The position numbers and the translations under genes are program-made. Under the pieces are notes generated by a model. That model ran no database searches and had not been told where the DNA came from. It saw only the letters and a program-made list of their open reading frames with translations. Shown in pieces: positions 32,954 through 41,755 of a DNA stretch of 64,000 nucleotides (the stretch's first letter is position 1; every line of letters begins with the position of its first letter). Source of the DNA: Gp13-AA77 sp035949375 (GTDB taxonomy: Bacteria; Acidobacteriota; Terriglobia; UBA7540). The DNA is taken from positions 57,148-121,147 of the forward strand of contig DASZIG010000060.1 of the NCBI GenBank assembly GCA_035949375.1, given 5' to 3'.

Positions 32954-33084
32954 GTCGTAGTCGAAAGTCGAAAGTCAAAAGTCAAAAGCTAAGAGTCGAA
33001 GATCAAGAGTCCAAGATCAAGAGTCGAACAGTCTGCAAATCGCCTGACGCCTGGCGCCTAATACCTGACACCTAACACCTAAGC
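32954..33084. repeat. Two adjacent 7-nt arrays of different unit type
   Basis: The first, 32954-33030, has 11 units such as TCGAAAG, TCAAAAG, TCAAGAG. The second, 33043-33084, has six units CCTGACG, CCTGGCG, CCTAATA, CCTGACA, CCTAACA, CCTAAGC. Together they fill the whole spacer between the dehydrogenase start and the glpK stop. The second array is the same unit type as the one at 63435-63469. Confidence 0.9.
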
Positions 33085-34574
33085 TAAGCCTTGGCCCAGC
33101 CTTTTGCGCGCTCCACCGCCCGCTGCCAGTCCGCGTAGAGATCCTGGCGGCGTCCGTCCGGCATGGCGGGCTCAAAGCGCGCGCCGATGCGAAGTTGCGT
33201 GGCCAGTTCCCGGGTGTTTTTCCAGAAGCCCGTGGCGAGGCCCGCCAGGTAAGCGGCTCCGAGCGAAGTGGTTTCGGTGGTGGCCGGACGCTCCACGGGC
33301 GCGCCCAGGATATCGGCCTGAAACTGGCACATGAAGTCGTTGCGTGCTGCGCCGCCGTCCACGCGCAGCACTTGCGGCCGGATTCCGGAATCAGCCGTCA
33401 TGCCGTCGACCACGGAACGGGTCTGGTAGGCCATCGCTTCGAGCGCGGCGCGGGCGAGATGCTGACGATTGGTGCCGCGCGTGATCCCGACGATGGTCCC
33501 ACGGGCGTAGGCGTCCCAGTACGGCGCTCCCAAACCCACGAACGCCGGAACAAAGTAGACGCCGCCCGTGTCCGGCACGGCGGCCGCCAGCGCCGCGGTC
33601 TCTTCGGCGCTGTGTACGAGTTGGAGCCCGTCGCGCAGCCATTGGATGGCGGCGCCCGCCACGAACACGCTGCCCTCGATCGCGTAAACCGGGGCTCGCG
33701 TCCCGAGGCGCCATGCCACGGTCGAGAGCAGGCCGTGCTGCGAGACCGCCGGCGCCCCGGCCGTATTCATCAGCAGGAAGCAACCCGTCCCGTAGGTGTT
33801 CTTCAGGCTGCCTGCCTCGAAGCATTGATGGCCGAACAGCGACGCCTGCTGGTCGCCGGCCACCCCCGCCAGCGGGAGCGCGTGGCCGGGAGTGAGCAGA
33901 TGGGACACACCCACGATCTCGCTCGAGGAGCGTATCTCCGGGAGCAGAGAGCGGGGAATCTTGAAATAGGCCAGTATTTCGTCGTCCCAGGCGAGCGTGT
34001 GAATGTTAAAGAGCAGCGTGCGTGAGGCATTGCTGACGTCGGTGGCGTGCACGCGTCCGCCGGTGAGCTGCCAGATCAGCCAGGTGTCGATCGTGCCGCA
34101 CGCGAGCTCGCCGCGCTCGGCGCGCTCCCGCACTCCCGGCACGTTCTCGAGCGTCCAGGCAATCTTGGTGCCGGAGAAATAGGCGTCGGTCACGAGGCCC
34201 GTGCGCTCGCGCAGCGTCACGTCAAAGCCCTCCTGCCGGATGCGGTCGCACATCGCTGCCGTACGGCGGCACTGCCAGACGATGGCGTGGTAGACCGGCT
34301 CCGAGGTGCGGCGGTCCCAGAGCACGACGGTCTCGCGTTGATTGGTAATGCCGATGGCCGCGACCTCGTCCCGACGTATGCCCGCGAGCGCCCGCTCGGC
34401 CACGCGGCGTTGGGAACCCCAGATCTCACCGGCGTCGTGCTCCACCCACCCCGGCTGCGGATAGTACTGGCGCAGCTCCTCGGCGGCGGAAGCGCGCACG
34501 TGACCTTCGCGATCGAAAAGGACGGCCCGCGAACTGGTGGTTCCCTGGTCCAGAGCCAGAATGTAGTCCGGCAT
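33084..34574 (-). CDS. glpK: Glycerol kinase
   Basis: FGGY kinase that phosphorylates glycerol to sn-glycerol 3-phosphate; 496 aa, standard length. Diagnostic segments are YILALDQGTTSSRAVLFDRE, GITNQRETVVLWDR, WQCRRTA, LKNTYGTGCFLLMNTG-like (LMNTAG), IQWLRDGL and DGGAARNDFMCQFQADI. No glpF or glpD is adjacent. The upstream region carries three 20-bp direct repeats and a palindrome that may be regulatory sites. Confidence 0.95.
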   Translation of the reverse strand: MPDYILALDQGTTSSRAVLFDREGHVRASAAEELRQYYPQPGWVEHDAGEIWGSQRRVAERALAGIRRDEVAAIGITNQRETVVLWDRRTSEPVYHAIVWQCRRTAAMCDRIRQEGFDVTLRERTGLVTDAYFSGTKIAWTLENVPGVRERAERGELACGTIDTWLIWQLTGGRVHATDVSNASRTLLFNIHTLAWDDEILAYFKIPRSLLPEIRSSSEIVGVSHLLTPGHALPLAGVAGDQQASLFGHQCFEAGSLKNTYGTGCFLLMNTAGAPAVSQHGLLSTVAWRLGTRAPVYAIEGSVFVAGAAIQWLRDGLQLVHSAEETAALAAAVPDTGGVYFVPAFVGLGAPYWDAYARGTIVGITRGTNRQHLARAALEAMAYQTRSVVDGMTADSGIRPQVLRVDGGAARNDFMCQFQADILGAPVERPATTETTSLGAAYLAGLATGFWKNTRELATQLRIGARFEPAMPDGRRQDLYADWQRAVERAKGWAKA

Positions 34575-34650
34575 GCGTTAATCCTTCCCGGCGCCGCCTC
34601 GGGCGGGCGCGCGACCGCCGGAGCTTGATTGTCGTCTCCATCGCATTATC

Positions 34651-34744
34651 TCTCACATACCACAAACCGGTCTGACATACCACAAACCGGCCTCACATAG
34701 CACAAACCGGGTGGACGGGTAATGGGCCAAATTAACCCATTACC
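34651..34744. promoter_or_regulatory. Triple 20-bp direct repeat and palindrome upstream of glpK
   Basis: Three adjacent 20-bp units at 34651-34670, 34671-34690 and 34691-34710 share ACATAnCACAAACCGG. A palindrome GGTAATGGG/CCCATTACC (34718-34744, 9-bp loop) follows. On the minus strand GATAAT at 34645-34650 could be a -10 for glpK, with the repeats just upstream of it. The near-two-turn spacing would put repeated protein sites on one face of the helix. The rest of the spacer, up to 35056, shows nothing clear. Confidence 0.5.
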
Positions 34745-35056
34745 GGGAGACGCTGGGCAAGAGTACGACGTTTTTGGTTCCTTTTTTGAGACGGCCGAGG
34801 GTCGGGCATGAACGCCAAAGCCCCCGGGTCGCGTCCCGAATCGAGCGAGCGGACGCCGAATCGGCCCTGATGACCGCCTTGAAAGACGGGCCGGGGCAAT
34901 GCAATACTCGAATTTGGTCAGAGTAAGAACTCGTCAACGCCTTGTCGAGTTTAGGCATCTTAGCGAGAGAACTGGCGGCGGCGGCTGGGCAGCCGTCGAG
35001 CGGTCGTCAGTTTATCCACGGGTCAGGCTGACTCCGTGCGGAGGAGAGAGAAACCA

Positions 35057-36034
35057 ATGGCAGAGCAATCACGAAACGCAAGCAACGCTGTGTTTGGCCT
35101 CAGCGATCCCCCAAGCAGCCCTTCAGGCCCGTCCCAAAGCAGCCCTCCGGCCCCGGCCGGACCGGCACCCACTGCTTATGTCCCTTATCCTCCGCCGGGG
35201 GCGCCCTCGCGCACGCCGATCGTGCTGCTGACGATTCTGGTGATCCTGCTCGTGATCATGGCCGGCGTCAACTTGTACCTGGTTATGACCTTGCAGAAGA
35301 ACGTCCAGCAAGGCGCGAATCAGACGGCCGACCAGCTCAATGTGCTCAACCATCGCATGGATTCGAGCGATGCGCGCTACGCCCAGTTGCGGGCGCAGTT
35401 TCAAGTGACCTCGGAGCGGCTGGGGATGACGCAGCAGGAGCTTAACCGGGCGCGGAGTCTGGCGGCGAACATCCAGCAGCAGCAGCAGCAAGCCGTGACG
35501 CAGTTGAACCAGGCGATCGCGCAGAAGGCCAGTGCCGAAGACGTGACCAAGATGCAGGCCGACGCCAATGCCAAATTCGGCGGCATCGACACCGACATCA
35601 CGGGTATCAACAAGAAAATCGGCGACACCAATGATGCCTTGAACGGCGCGAAAGGCGAACTCTCGGGCGCCATCGCCAAGACCCACGACGAGTTGGTGGC
35701 CCTCGCGCACAAGACGGACCGCGATTATTTTGAATTCACTCTGACGCGCGGCCCGCAGCAGAAGGTGGGGAACATCTCGATCAGGCTGGAGAAGACCAAT
35801 CCCAAGAAAAACAACTACACGGCCGACCTGTTCTTCGACGATAAGCGCACCGTGCGCAAAGACCAGGCTGTGGATTCGCCCGTCCTCTTCTACATGACGG
35901 GAGCGCCGAGCGCGTTGGAACTCGTGGTCAACAAGCTGGATAAGAACAGCGTCAGCGGATACCTGAGCGCGCCCAAGGGATTCTTCGCCAACACCCCGAA
36001 CGTGCTGCAGGCCCGGCCCGGAGGGAGTTCGTAA
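35057..36034 (+). CDS. Membrane-anchored coiled-coil protein, unknown function
   Basis: 325 aa from ATG 35057 (GGAGGAGAGA upstream). Residues 1-50 are Pro/Ser-rich and cytoplasmic. One transmembrane helix is at about 53-75 (PIVLLTILVILLVIMAGVNL). Residues about 80-215 form a long coiled coil with a Gln tract (IQQQQQQAVTQL). The C-terminal about 100 residues are a globular, probably periplasmic domain (YFEFTLTRGPQQKVGNISIR ... ADLFFDDKRTVRKDQ). No known family is recognised. Confidence 0.8.
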   Translation: MAEQSRNASNAVFGLSDPPSSPSGPSQSSPPAPAGPAPTAYVPYPPPGAPSRTPIVLLTILVILLVIMAGVNLYLVMTLQKNVQQGANQTADQLNVLNHRMDSSDARYAQLRAQFQVTSERLGMTQQELNRARSLAANIQQQQQQAVTQLNQAIAQKASAEDVTKMQADANAKFGGIDTDITGINKKIGDTNDALNGAKGELSGAIAKTHDELVALAHKTDRDYFEFTLTRGPQQKVGNISIRLEKTNPKKNNYTADLFFDDKRTVRKDQAVDSPVLFYMTGAPSALELVVNKLDKNSVSGYLSAPKGFFANTPNVLQARPGGSS

Positions 36035-36081
36035 GATATTCGATTCCAGGGCGCCGCGCCCGGGACCTGTGAGGCTGAGCC

Positions 36082-36483
36082 ATGAAGTGGCTGCTGAAAT
36101 CCGACCCGGACACCTATTCGTTTGCCGATCTTGAGCGCGACGGCCAGACGCGCTGGGACGGCGTCTCGAACAACCTGGCCCTCAAGAATCTGCGAAGCGC
36201 GCACCGCGGCGACGCGGTCCTCGTCTATCACACGGGCGATGAAAAGGCTGTGGTGGGGTTGGCGGAAGTTACGAGCGACCCGTATCCGGACCCGAAGCAG
36301 AACGACCCGCGTCTGGTGGTGGTCGACCTCAAAGCCGGACGGCGTCTGTCGCGCCCGGTCCCGCTCGCCGAAATCAAGCAGCAGGCTTCCCTCAAAGACT
36401 TCGAACTCGTGCGATTGCCGAGGCTCTCCGTGATGCCCGTCAGCGACGCGCAGTGGAAGGCCATCCTGGAACTGGGCAAGTGA
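36082..36483 (+). CDS. EVE domain protein
   Basis: 133 aa covering a single EVE domain, a PUA-like fold that in other proteins binds modified bases in DNA or RNA. Diagnostic segments are MKWLLKSDPDTYSFADLERD at the start, WDGVSNNLALKNLR, DAVLVYHTG, and GLAEVTSDPYPDP. The protein is stand-alone, like the thymocyte nuclear protein 1 group. GAGGC precedes the ATG. It lies 47 nt after the coiled-coil gene; a shared transcript is possible, but a functional link is not apparent. Confidence 0.9.
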   Translation: MKWLLKSDPDTYSFADLERDGQTRWDGVSNNLALKNLRSAHRGDAVLVYHTGDEKAVVGLAEVTSDPYPDPKQNDPRLVVVDLKAGRRLSRPVPLAEIKQQASLKDFELVRLPRLSVMPVSDAQWKAILELGK

Positions 36484-36519
36484 TAAGCTCGCGTGCCCGC
36501 GTTTGCGAGGCTCGCGGAT

Positions 36520-37944
36520 TCAAGGAATCACCCGAAACGATTCGTTGCTTACCAGCGTGCCGCTGGACGTTGCCACCTCAATCTTGCCGCTCGTCGCGCC
36601 TTCGGGCACGGACGTTTCGATTGCGGTGCCGCCTGCATTCACCGTGAACTCCGCCGGCGTTCCGTTGAAGGTGACGAGGCTTGCGCCCTGCAAATCATTT
36701 CCGAGGATGATGACGGATCGTCCGACGTGGCCGAGGGCGGGCACCGCCTTTACAAATGGGCCGAGACCGAGCGAAAGGCTGAAAATGGTGCCATCGCCGG
36801 ATGCTCCTCCCGAGTTGGCTGCTCCGTACAGGATCCCGTTGGTCGCCTGAATAAGACCTGCTAGGACGAACATCCCGTCGATGCGGTCGAAGCTATGCAG
36901 GACGGTCTCGTCGCCGTCCGGGGTGATTCCGAAGATTGTGCCATAGGCGTAGGCGCCGCCGAAATAGGTGGTGCCGTATAAGTTTCCGTCGGTGGCGCGG
37001 ACCAGGCCGGCCTGGGGTCCCACGCCGTCACCGGTCGAGCCAAAGTTGTGCAGCGTAATCGCTCGTCCCCCAGGGACAATCTTGAAGACCGTGCCCGCGT
37101 TGTATTCTCCTCCCTGTGACGTTGTTCCGTAGAAGGCTCCATCTTCGCCCTGGAGGAGCGACCCGGAGGGATAGCCGCCGTCCGTCAGATCAAAGGTGTA
37201 GAGCACGCTTAAGGTGCCGGTGGCGCTGATTTTGAAAATCGTTCCCGCCCCGGAGCAGTTCGGCAGGGTGCCGCCGTACTCGGAGGTGCCGTAAAAGGCG
37301 CCGTCCGGGCCCTGGATCAGCGCGTCAAGAGGGTCCGCGCCGGTATGGCACCAATTGAAACTGTACAACAGCGTCAACTTGCCGCCGGGAGTCATGCTGT
37401 AAACGGTGCCATCGTTGTTTGGCCCGTCGTACTGCCCGCCCGTCGTGCCATAGAAATTGCCATCCGCACCGAGGACGAGGCCGGAAAAAGGAAATCCGCC
37501 GGTTGTGGCCGAATCGAGATTGGCGAGCGTCGTGAGCTGGCCCTCCTGGCTGAGCTTGAATACGGTGCCGAACTCGGAGGCGCCGCCGCCGCTGGTTGTG
37601 CCATAGAAGTTCTGGTCAGGGCCGAGAATCAGCGCCGCGTCAGGGCTGGCGCCTTGTTTGAAGTCGAAACTGTAAACGTTGCTGACTGTTCCTGAGGGCG
37701 TGACCTTAAAAATCGCGCCGCAACCATGGCTGCAGAGCCTCGAACTCCCGCCGATGGCGCCGGTTCCATATAGACTGCCGTCTATCCCCTGGGCCAGGGC
37801 AGCCTCAGGATTAGCAGCGTCCGTACCGTTCAGATCAGCGAGCTTGGTGAATGTCTGCGCAGGCGCGATCAGCGCCGCCGAGAGCATCATCAACGGAGCA
37901 ATCGACAAAGCCGCCAGCCTGCCATGTCCTTGTGCGTCAGCCAT
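36520..37944 (-). CDS. Secreted GloVer tandem-repeat protein with C-terminal IPT/TIG-like domain
   Basis: 474 aa from ATG 37944, with GGAGG just upstream; the open frame extends further back without a ribosome site. A signal peptide (residues 8-32, ending ALIAPAQ) is followed by about eight repeats of DG(S/N)(L/F)YGTTxxGG...GTIFKI(T/S)..G, the GloVer pattern, which probably folds as a beta-propeller. Residues about 385-474 (FVKAVPALGHVGRSVIILGN ... VTFNGTPAEFTVNAGG ... ATSGKIEVATSSGTL) are an Ig-like IPT/TIG domain. Secreted, role unknown. A paralogue is cut by the left window edge. Confidence 0.9.
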   Translation of the reverse strand: MADAQGHGRLAALSIAPLMMLSAALIAPAQTFTKLADLNGTDAANPEAALAQGIDGSLYGTGAIGGSSRLCSHGCGAIFKVTPSGTVSNVYSFDFKQGASPDAALILGPDQNFYGTTSGGGASEFGTVFKLSQEGQLTTLANLDSATTGGFPFSGLVLGADGNFYGTTGGQYDGPNNDGTVYSMTPGGKLTLLYSFNWCHTGADPLDALIQGPDGAFYGTSEYGGTLPNCSGAGTIFKISATGTLSVLYTFDLTDGGYPSGSLLQGEDGAFYGTTSQGGEYNAGTVFKIVPGGRAITLHNFGSTGDGVGPQAGLVRATDGNLYGTTYFGGAYAYGTIFGITPDGDETVLHSFDRIDGMFVLAGLIQATNGILYGAANSGGASGDGTIFSLSLGLGPFVKAVPALGHVGRSVIILGNDLQGASLVTFNGTPAEFTVNAGGTAIETSVPEGATSGKIEVATSSGTLVSNESFRVIP

Positions 37945-37990
37945 TTGACCTCCGCGGCCTGCATTAGTGTTGGGCTTGTAATGGGTTGGC

Positions 37991-38062
37991 GACGAGTAAC
38001 CGGTGATCGGTGACGGGTGGGCGGCCATGCCTGCCTGTTGCCCACCCGTCACTCGCTGCCGG
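37991..38062. repeat. Two-armed 7-nt array between two secreted-protein genes
   Basis: The left arm is GAGTAAC, CGGTGAT, CGGTGAC, GGGTGGG. The right arm at 38040-38062 is CCCACCC, GTCACTC, GCTGCCG, complementary to it. A core of about 16 bp separates them. It lies just downstream of the beta-propeller gene stop and upstream of the GloVer start. Confidence 0.65.
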
Positions 38063-38068
38063 ATCTGA

Positions 38069-39322
38069 CTAGTTCCCGACCATGGCGGTCGCCAGGCCGA
38101 GGGCCTGCTCGCCCGTCGGAACGCTGAGGACCGTGGGGACGTTCGGCTCGGTGATTTCACCGGTCGTTGCGCTGACCGTCAAGACATGGAGGACGGAATT
38201 CGCGCTGTCAAGGCAGTAGAGGAATGCGCCGGTCGGATCAAACGCCAGGTTTGCGGCCGAGGGCGTCTCACCCTTCGCAGACTTCTCGAGCGAATAGTGC
38301 TGGACCATCGTTGGAGTCTGGTAGTGCAGGAGACTGTACACTGAGACGGTCCCGGTGCCGGGCTCCGCTGTGTAAAGATAGGCCCCGGTGCTGTCGGTGG
38401 TCAGCCATCCTACGCCTTTCCCCGTGTTCGCCACCGCCCGGATGTACGACACGGCCCCGGTGGTCGCGTCATAGCTGTACACGCCGACTTCGTTAAGCGT
38501 AGGAAGCCCGGCGTAGATGATCCTCTCCTTGGGATTGAAAACGAGCCCTTGCAGTTCGGCGCCGGTCGGGACGTTTACGGAGTTGATGGATTGCAACTGG
38601 CCCGTCTGGCGGATCTTGTAGGCCGTGAGGGTACCGGTGGTCAGCATGGTATCGAGGTAGGCGAAGTGTCCGTTCTTGTTGGATACCTCCAGGATCTCGG
38701 AGGGAGAGCTGCCTTCGGTCAGCTCATCGGTGGCGACCGTGACCAATTGCGGCTTGCCGAAGGAGTTCAACTTGAAAATGCTGACGTTGGTCGCGTTCTT
38801 GTTGCCCATGTCCTGCCCGGGGTCCTCGTTCTTGTTAACGACCGGAAGCCAGGACACACCGCCGGTGAGAAGCTGATAAGCCAATCCGAAGCTGACGGGG
38901 TCCTGCCCGTTGGAACTCGCGGGCGTACCCGCCACTTGCGTGAGGCTGCCGTCCGTATTGACGGAAAAGGAGGTGAAGTTGTTGCTGTGTCCGTTCACCG
39001 CGAGTACGTAGGCGATTCCGCTGGTATTCGCGGGCGTGATAATCACTTCCCGGTCGGCATCGAGCGCCGTGGAGCCGGCTCCGGGGTCGAAAATGCCGGT
39101 GCCACCGGTCAGATAAGGCGAGCTCGGCAGCGCCGTCAGGTTACCGGTACCGTCGTTGCTGAAGCCAAACACCGAGTTCATATTTGCGGTCGATCCGATG
39201 TTACTTTCGAGGTAAACCGCGTTGATAGATTGGGCGCGGAGCGCAGTTACCGAGCCCGAAGCTGCGACTAAAGCTGCCAAGCCCAACCACAATACCGTTC
39301 TCCGGGCCTTTTGCTGTTTCAT
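38069..39322 (-). CDS. Secreted beta-propeller protein, lactonase-like (PF10282 type)
   Basis: 417 aa. A signal peptide occupies residues 1-31 (RTVLWLGLAALVAASGSVTA, then LRAQ). The mature protein shows repeated propeller blades: VFGFSNDGTGNLTALPSSPY, FTSFSVNTDGSLTQVAGTP, VGVYSYDATTGAVSYIRAV, LTTDSTGAYLYTAEPGTG and LAFDPTGAFLYCLDSANSV. This resembles 6-phosphogluconolactonase-like seven-bladed propellers, but enzymatic activity is doubtful for an exported form. ATG 39322 has GGGAG upstream. Confidence 0.85.
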   Translation of the reverse strand: MKQQKARRTVLWLGLAALVAASGSVTALRAQSINAVYLESNIGSTANMNSVFGFSNDGTGNLTALPSSPYLTGGTGIFDPGAGSTALDADREVIITPANTSGIAYVLAVNGHSNNFTSFSVNTDGSLTQVAGTPASSNGQDPVSFGLAYQLLTGGVSWLPVVNKNEDPGQDMGNKNATNVSIFKLNSFGKPQLVTVATDELTEGSSPSEILEVSNKNGHFAYLDTMLTTGTLTAYKIRQTGQLQSINSVNVPTGAELQGLVFNPKERIIYAGLPTLNEVGVYSYDATTGAVSYIRAVANTGKGVGWLTTDSTGAYLYTAEPGTGTVSVYSLLHYQTPTMVQHYSLEKSAKGETPSAANLAFDPTGAFLYCLDSANSVLHVLTVSATTGEITEPNVPTVLSVPTGEQALGLATAMVGN

Positions 39323-39714
39323 TTAGTTCTCCCTCAGATATGAATTGTGGAGCCGCAGTGGGGTTCCACCCCACCGTTTCCCCCTACCCTTGTTCGCGCC
39401 TACGAATGCGAGAGCCAAAAAACTACGAAGACCTCTTTCCACCCGGGGCGCGAGTCCCGCAAGGAGTTGCCGCGAGCACCGCCGGCTGCCAGTGAAGCGG
39501 GGCAGCGTTGAACCAGTATCCGTGAAAAGCCAGCGCTTTGGCAATGAGCGAAGACGGTATTGACTGGCCAAGTAACGAGCATCCCATTATGAAATGACAT
39601 GTTGGAGGCTGTGCCGCCGTCTGCCCCGCCGTTGCAGGACGGGTGCCGTATAATAAACCCGACCAGAGCCTGACTCGCAGATCCGTATGAGGCTGGCCCT
39701 GGCTGCGGCTCACA
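39323..39714. other. Divergent spacer with hairpin and a -10-like box
   Basis: No gene seen in about 390 bp. A perfect hairpin GTGGGGTTCCACCCCAC lies at 39358-39374, in the leader of the minus-strand propeller gene. TATAAT at 39649-39654 is about 60 bp upstream of the uracil-DNA glycosylase start; no good -35 is visible at the usual spacing. Confidence 0.4.
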
Positions 39715-40413
39715 ATGATCCAAGAAAATGATCTGAGCGTACAAGCCCTCAACCGCCGGGTGATTGCCTGCACCGCCTGTCCTAGGTTGATTGAGTACTG
39801 CCGGCAAGTGGCTCGCGACAAGCGCCGCATGTACCTCGGCTGGGAGTATTGGGGCAAGCCGCTGCCAGGCTTCGGCGATCCCAGGGCGGAACTCCTGCTG
39901 GTGGGCCTGGCGCCCGCCGCGCACGGCGGCAACCGGACGGGCCGCATGTTTACCGGCGACCGCTCGGGTGACTTTCTGTATCGGGCTCTCTACGAGGCGG
40001 GTTGGGCCAATCAGCCGTCCTCGCGCGAGCGGGACGACGGTCTTGAGTTGCGCGGCTGTTACATCACCGCGGCGTTGCGCTGCGCTCCGCCTGGCAACAA
40101 GCCGCTGCCCGAAGAGCTCCGGCGCTGCCGCCGGTGGCTCGGGGCTGAGCTGGAATTGCTCAAGCGCGTGCGGGCCGTGCTCGCGCTCGGACGCATCGCC
40201 TTTGACGCTTACCTCAACGCCGTGTCTCGCACCGAAGGGTTCCCCCCGCGCGGCTCGCTGCGGTTTGCCCACGGGGCCAGTTTCGAGCTGCCGGCAGGAC
40301 TTCCGCGCCTTTTCTCGAGCTACCACCCGAGCCAGCAGAACACGCAGACTGGCAGGCTCACCCCGGAGATGATGAACCGGGTGCTCCGCGACATCCGCCA
40401 GTTCCTGGCGTGA
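39715..40413 (+). CDS. Uracil-DNA glycosylase, family 5 (UdgB type)
   Basis: Base-excision repair enzyme removing uracil and other deaminated bases; 232 aa. Motif A reads VGLAPAAHGGNRTGRMFTGD (family 5 has GLAPA without the catalytic Asp/Asn of other families). The second motif is HPSQQNTQTGRLT. Cys19 and Cys22 (CTACP), with further Cys in RCAPP and RRCRRW, are placed like the 4Fe-4S ligands of families 4 and 5. No strong Shine-Dalgarno precedes ATG 39715. It is flanked by unrelated genes. Confidence 0.9.
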   Translation: MIQENDLSVQALNRRVIACTACPRLIEYCRQVARDKRRMYLGWEYWGKPLPGFGDPRAELLLVGLAPAAHGGNRTGRMFTGDRSGDFLYRALYEAGWANQPSSRERDDGLELRGCYITAALRCAPPGNKPLPEELRRCRRWLGAELELLKRVRAVLALGRIAFDAYLNAVSRTEGFPPRGSLRFAHGASFELPAGLPRLFSSYHPSQQNTQTGRLTPEMMNRVLRDIRQFLA

Positions 40414-40671
40414 CCATACCCGGTGAGCATCCTGGGTCCGGAGTGCAGCCCTTAGCGTAACGCTTCAACGGTCCTCTGGGCCCCAGTTGATGCGCAAACC
40501 AAGGAAGCGTTATCGTCGCGTTGGGCGACCCTAAAACGATTTGAAAGCCGTTGCGCGATCTGTTATGGTAGGCGGCATGACGTTCCCAGGCAGGGACGCA
40601 TTGACCGCGCCGGCCCCGGACGTGACCGGACCTGAATTGACTGCATCCGTGGGCGAGCGGCGGGAAGTCGA

Positions 40672-41055
40672 ATGATCGTCGGGATTGGGGTCGATCTGGT
40701 AGAGACGGCCCGTGTGGGAGAAGGAATCGAGCGTTACGGCGAGCGCTTCATTCGCCGGCTGTACACGCAACGCGAGGTCGATTACTGCGAGAAGTTCAAG
40801 AACCGGGCGGAGCGCTACGCGGCCCGGTTCGCAGCCAAAGAGGCTGCTTTCAAGGCGCTCGGCACGGGCTGGCGGGAAGGCATTCGCTGGGTGGATGTCG
40901 AGGTGATGAATCAGCCCAGCGGCAAGCCTGAGTTGTTGTTGCACGGACGAGCGGCGGAGCTGGCGCAGGCGCTCGGGGTTACACGGACGGCGGTCTCGAT
41001 TTCTCACGCGGACCATTACGCAGTGGTCCAGGTGGTCTTCGAATCCGATGGGTAA
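40672..41055 (+). CDS. acpS: Holo-[acyl-carrier-protein] synthase
   Basis: Transfers 4'-phosphopantetheine from CoA to acyl carrier protein; 127 aa, normal length. Motifs: IVGIGVDLVETARV with the metal-binding Asp, then RYAARFAAKEAAFKALGTGW with the catalytic Glu, and the C-terminal AVSISHADHYAVVQVV. GGGAAG precedes ATG 40672. Its 3' end overlaps the next gene by 8 nt, suggesting coupling. Confidence 0.95.
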   Translation: MIVGIGVDLVETARVGEGIERYGERFIRRLYTQREVDYCEKFKNRAERYAARFAAKEAAFKALGTGWREGIRWVDVEVMNQPSGKPELLLHGRAAELAQALGVTRTAVSISHADHYAVVQVVFESDG

Positions 41056-41755
41056 GCGCGGAGCGGCAAGGACGGCAGGCTGGACAGCCCTTCTGACTGT
41101 TGGGCTCGCGGCCCAGGGGCTGGCGCAGTCGCTCGCTCCCGTGGCGCCGACCGTACTCGACAGTCGTGAGGCTACGCGGCTATTGATGAGCCAGGTTTCT
41201 CCTGAATATCCTGCAGTAGCGCACACCAACTACATCCAGGGACCCGTGCAGATGGAATTGCTCGTCGGGAGCGACGGCTACGTGCGGAAGGCCCACGTGC
41301 TGCATGGGAATCCGCTGCTGGCCGCTTCCGCGCTCAAGGCCGTCTATCACTGGATTTACCGCCCTTGCGTGACCGCGCAAGGGCCGGTGCCCTTCCGGAC
41401 CCAGGTCAAAGTGGTCTTCGACCTGCGCCGGCGCGCTGACGATCATTTTCCCACCACACCGGAGCGCGACCTCGAAGAGCGGGTAACTCTGCCCCAGCTT
41501 GCCGAGAATTTCGCGCGGCCCTCAGGCCCTTCTGTGCGCCTGCGCGTATTGGTCAGCGCCGACGGACGCGCCATGGATTCGATGTTGGTTTCGGGCTCCA
41601 CTTCGCTGTTTGAGTCAGCGCAGGAGAGCGTGGCGCAGTGGAGATTCGAGCCCGCGCGCTGGGGCAATTTGGCCGTGCCGTGGTATCTGGACGTGGACGT
41701 TCCCGTAAAGAGCGATTACCGCCCCCAGGCATCCGCGGGCCCAGGCACGCCTTGA
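41048..41755 (+). CDS. Exported TonB C-terminal-domain family protein
   Basis: 235 aa. A signal peptide ends near residue 27 (LLTVGLAAQGLAQ). Two TonB_C-like domains are visible: SPEYPAVAHTNYIQGPVQME..ALKAVYHWIYRP and VRLRVLVSADGRAMDSMLVS..ESAQESVAQWRFEPARWG. No Pro-rich spacer or N-terminal anchor typical of true TonB is present, so it is probably a periplasmic TonB-like protein rather than an energy transducer. It overlaps acpS by 8 nt and the next gene by 4 nt, forming a tight three-gene run. Confidence 0.82.
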   Translation: MGKRGAARTAGWTALLTVGLAAQGLAQSLAPVAPTVLDSREATRLLMSQVSPEYPAVAHTNYIQGPVQMELLVGSDGYVRKAHVLHGNPLLAASALKAVYHWIYRPCVTAQGPVPFRTQVKVVFDLRRRADDHFPTTPERDLEERVTLPQLAENFARPSGPSVRLRVLVSADGRAMDSMLVSGSTSLFESAQESVAQWRFEPARWGNLAVPWYLDVDVPVKSDYRPQASAGPGTP

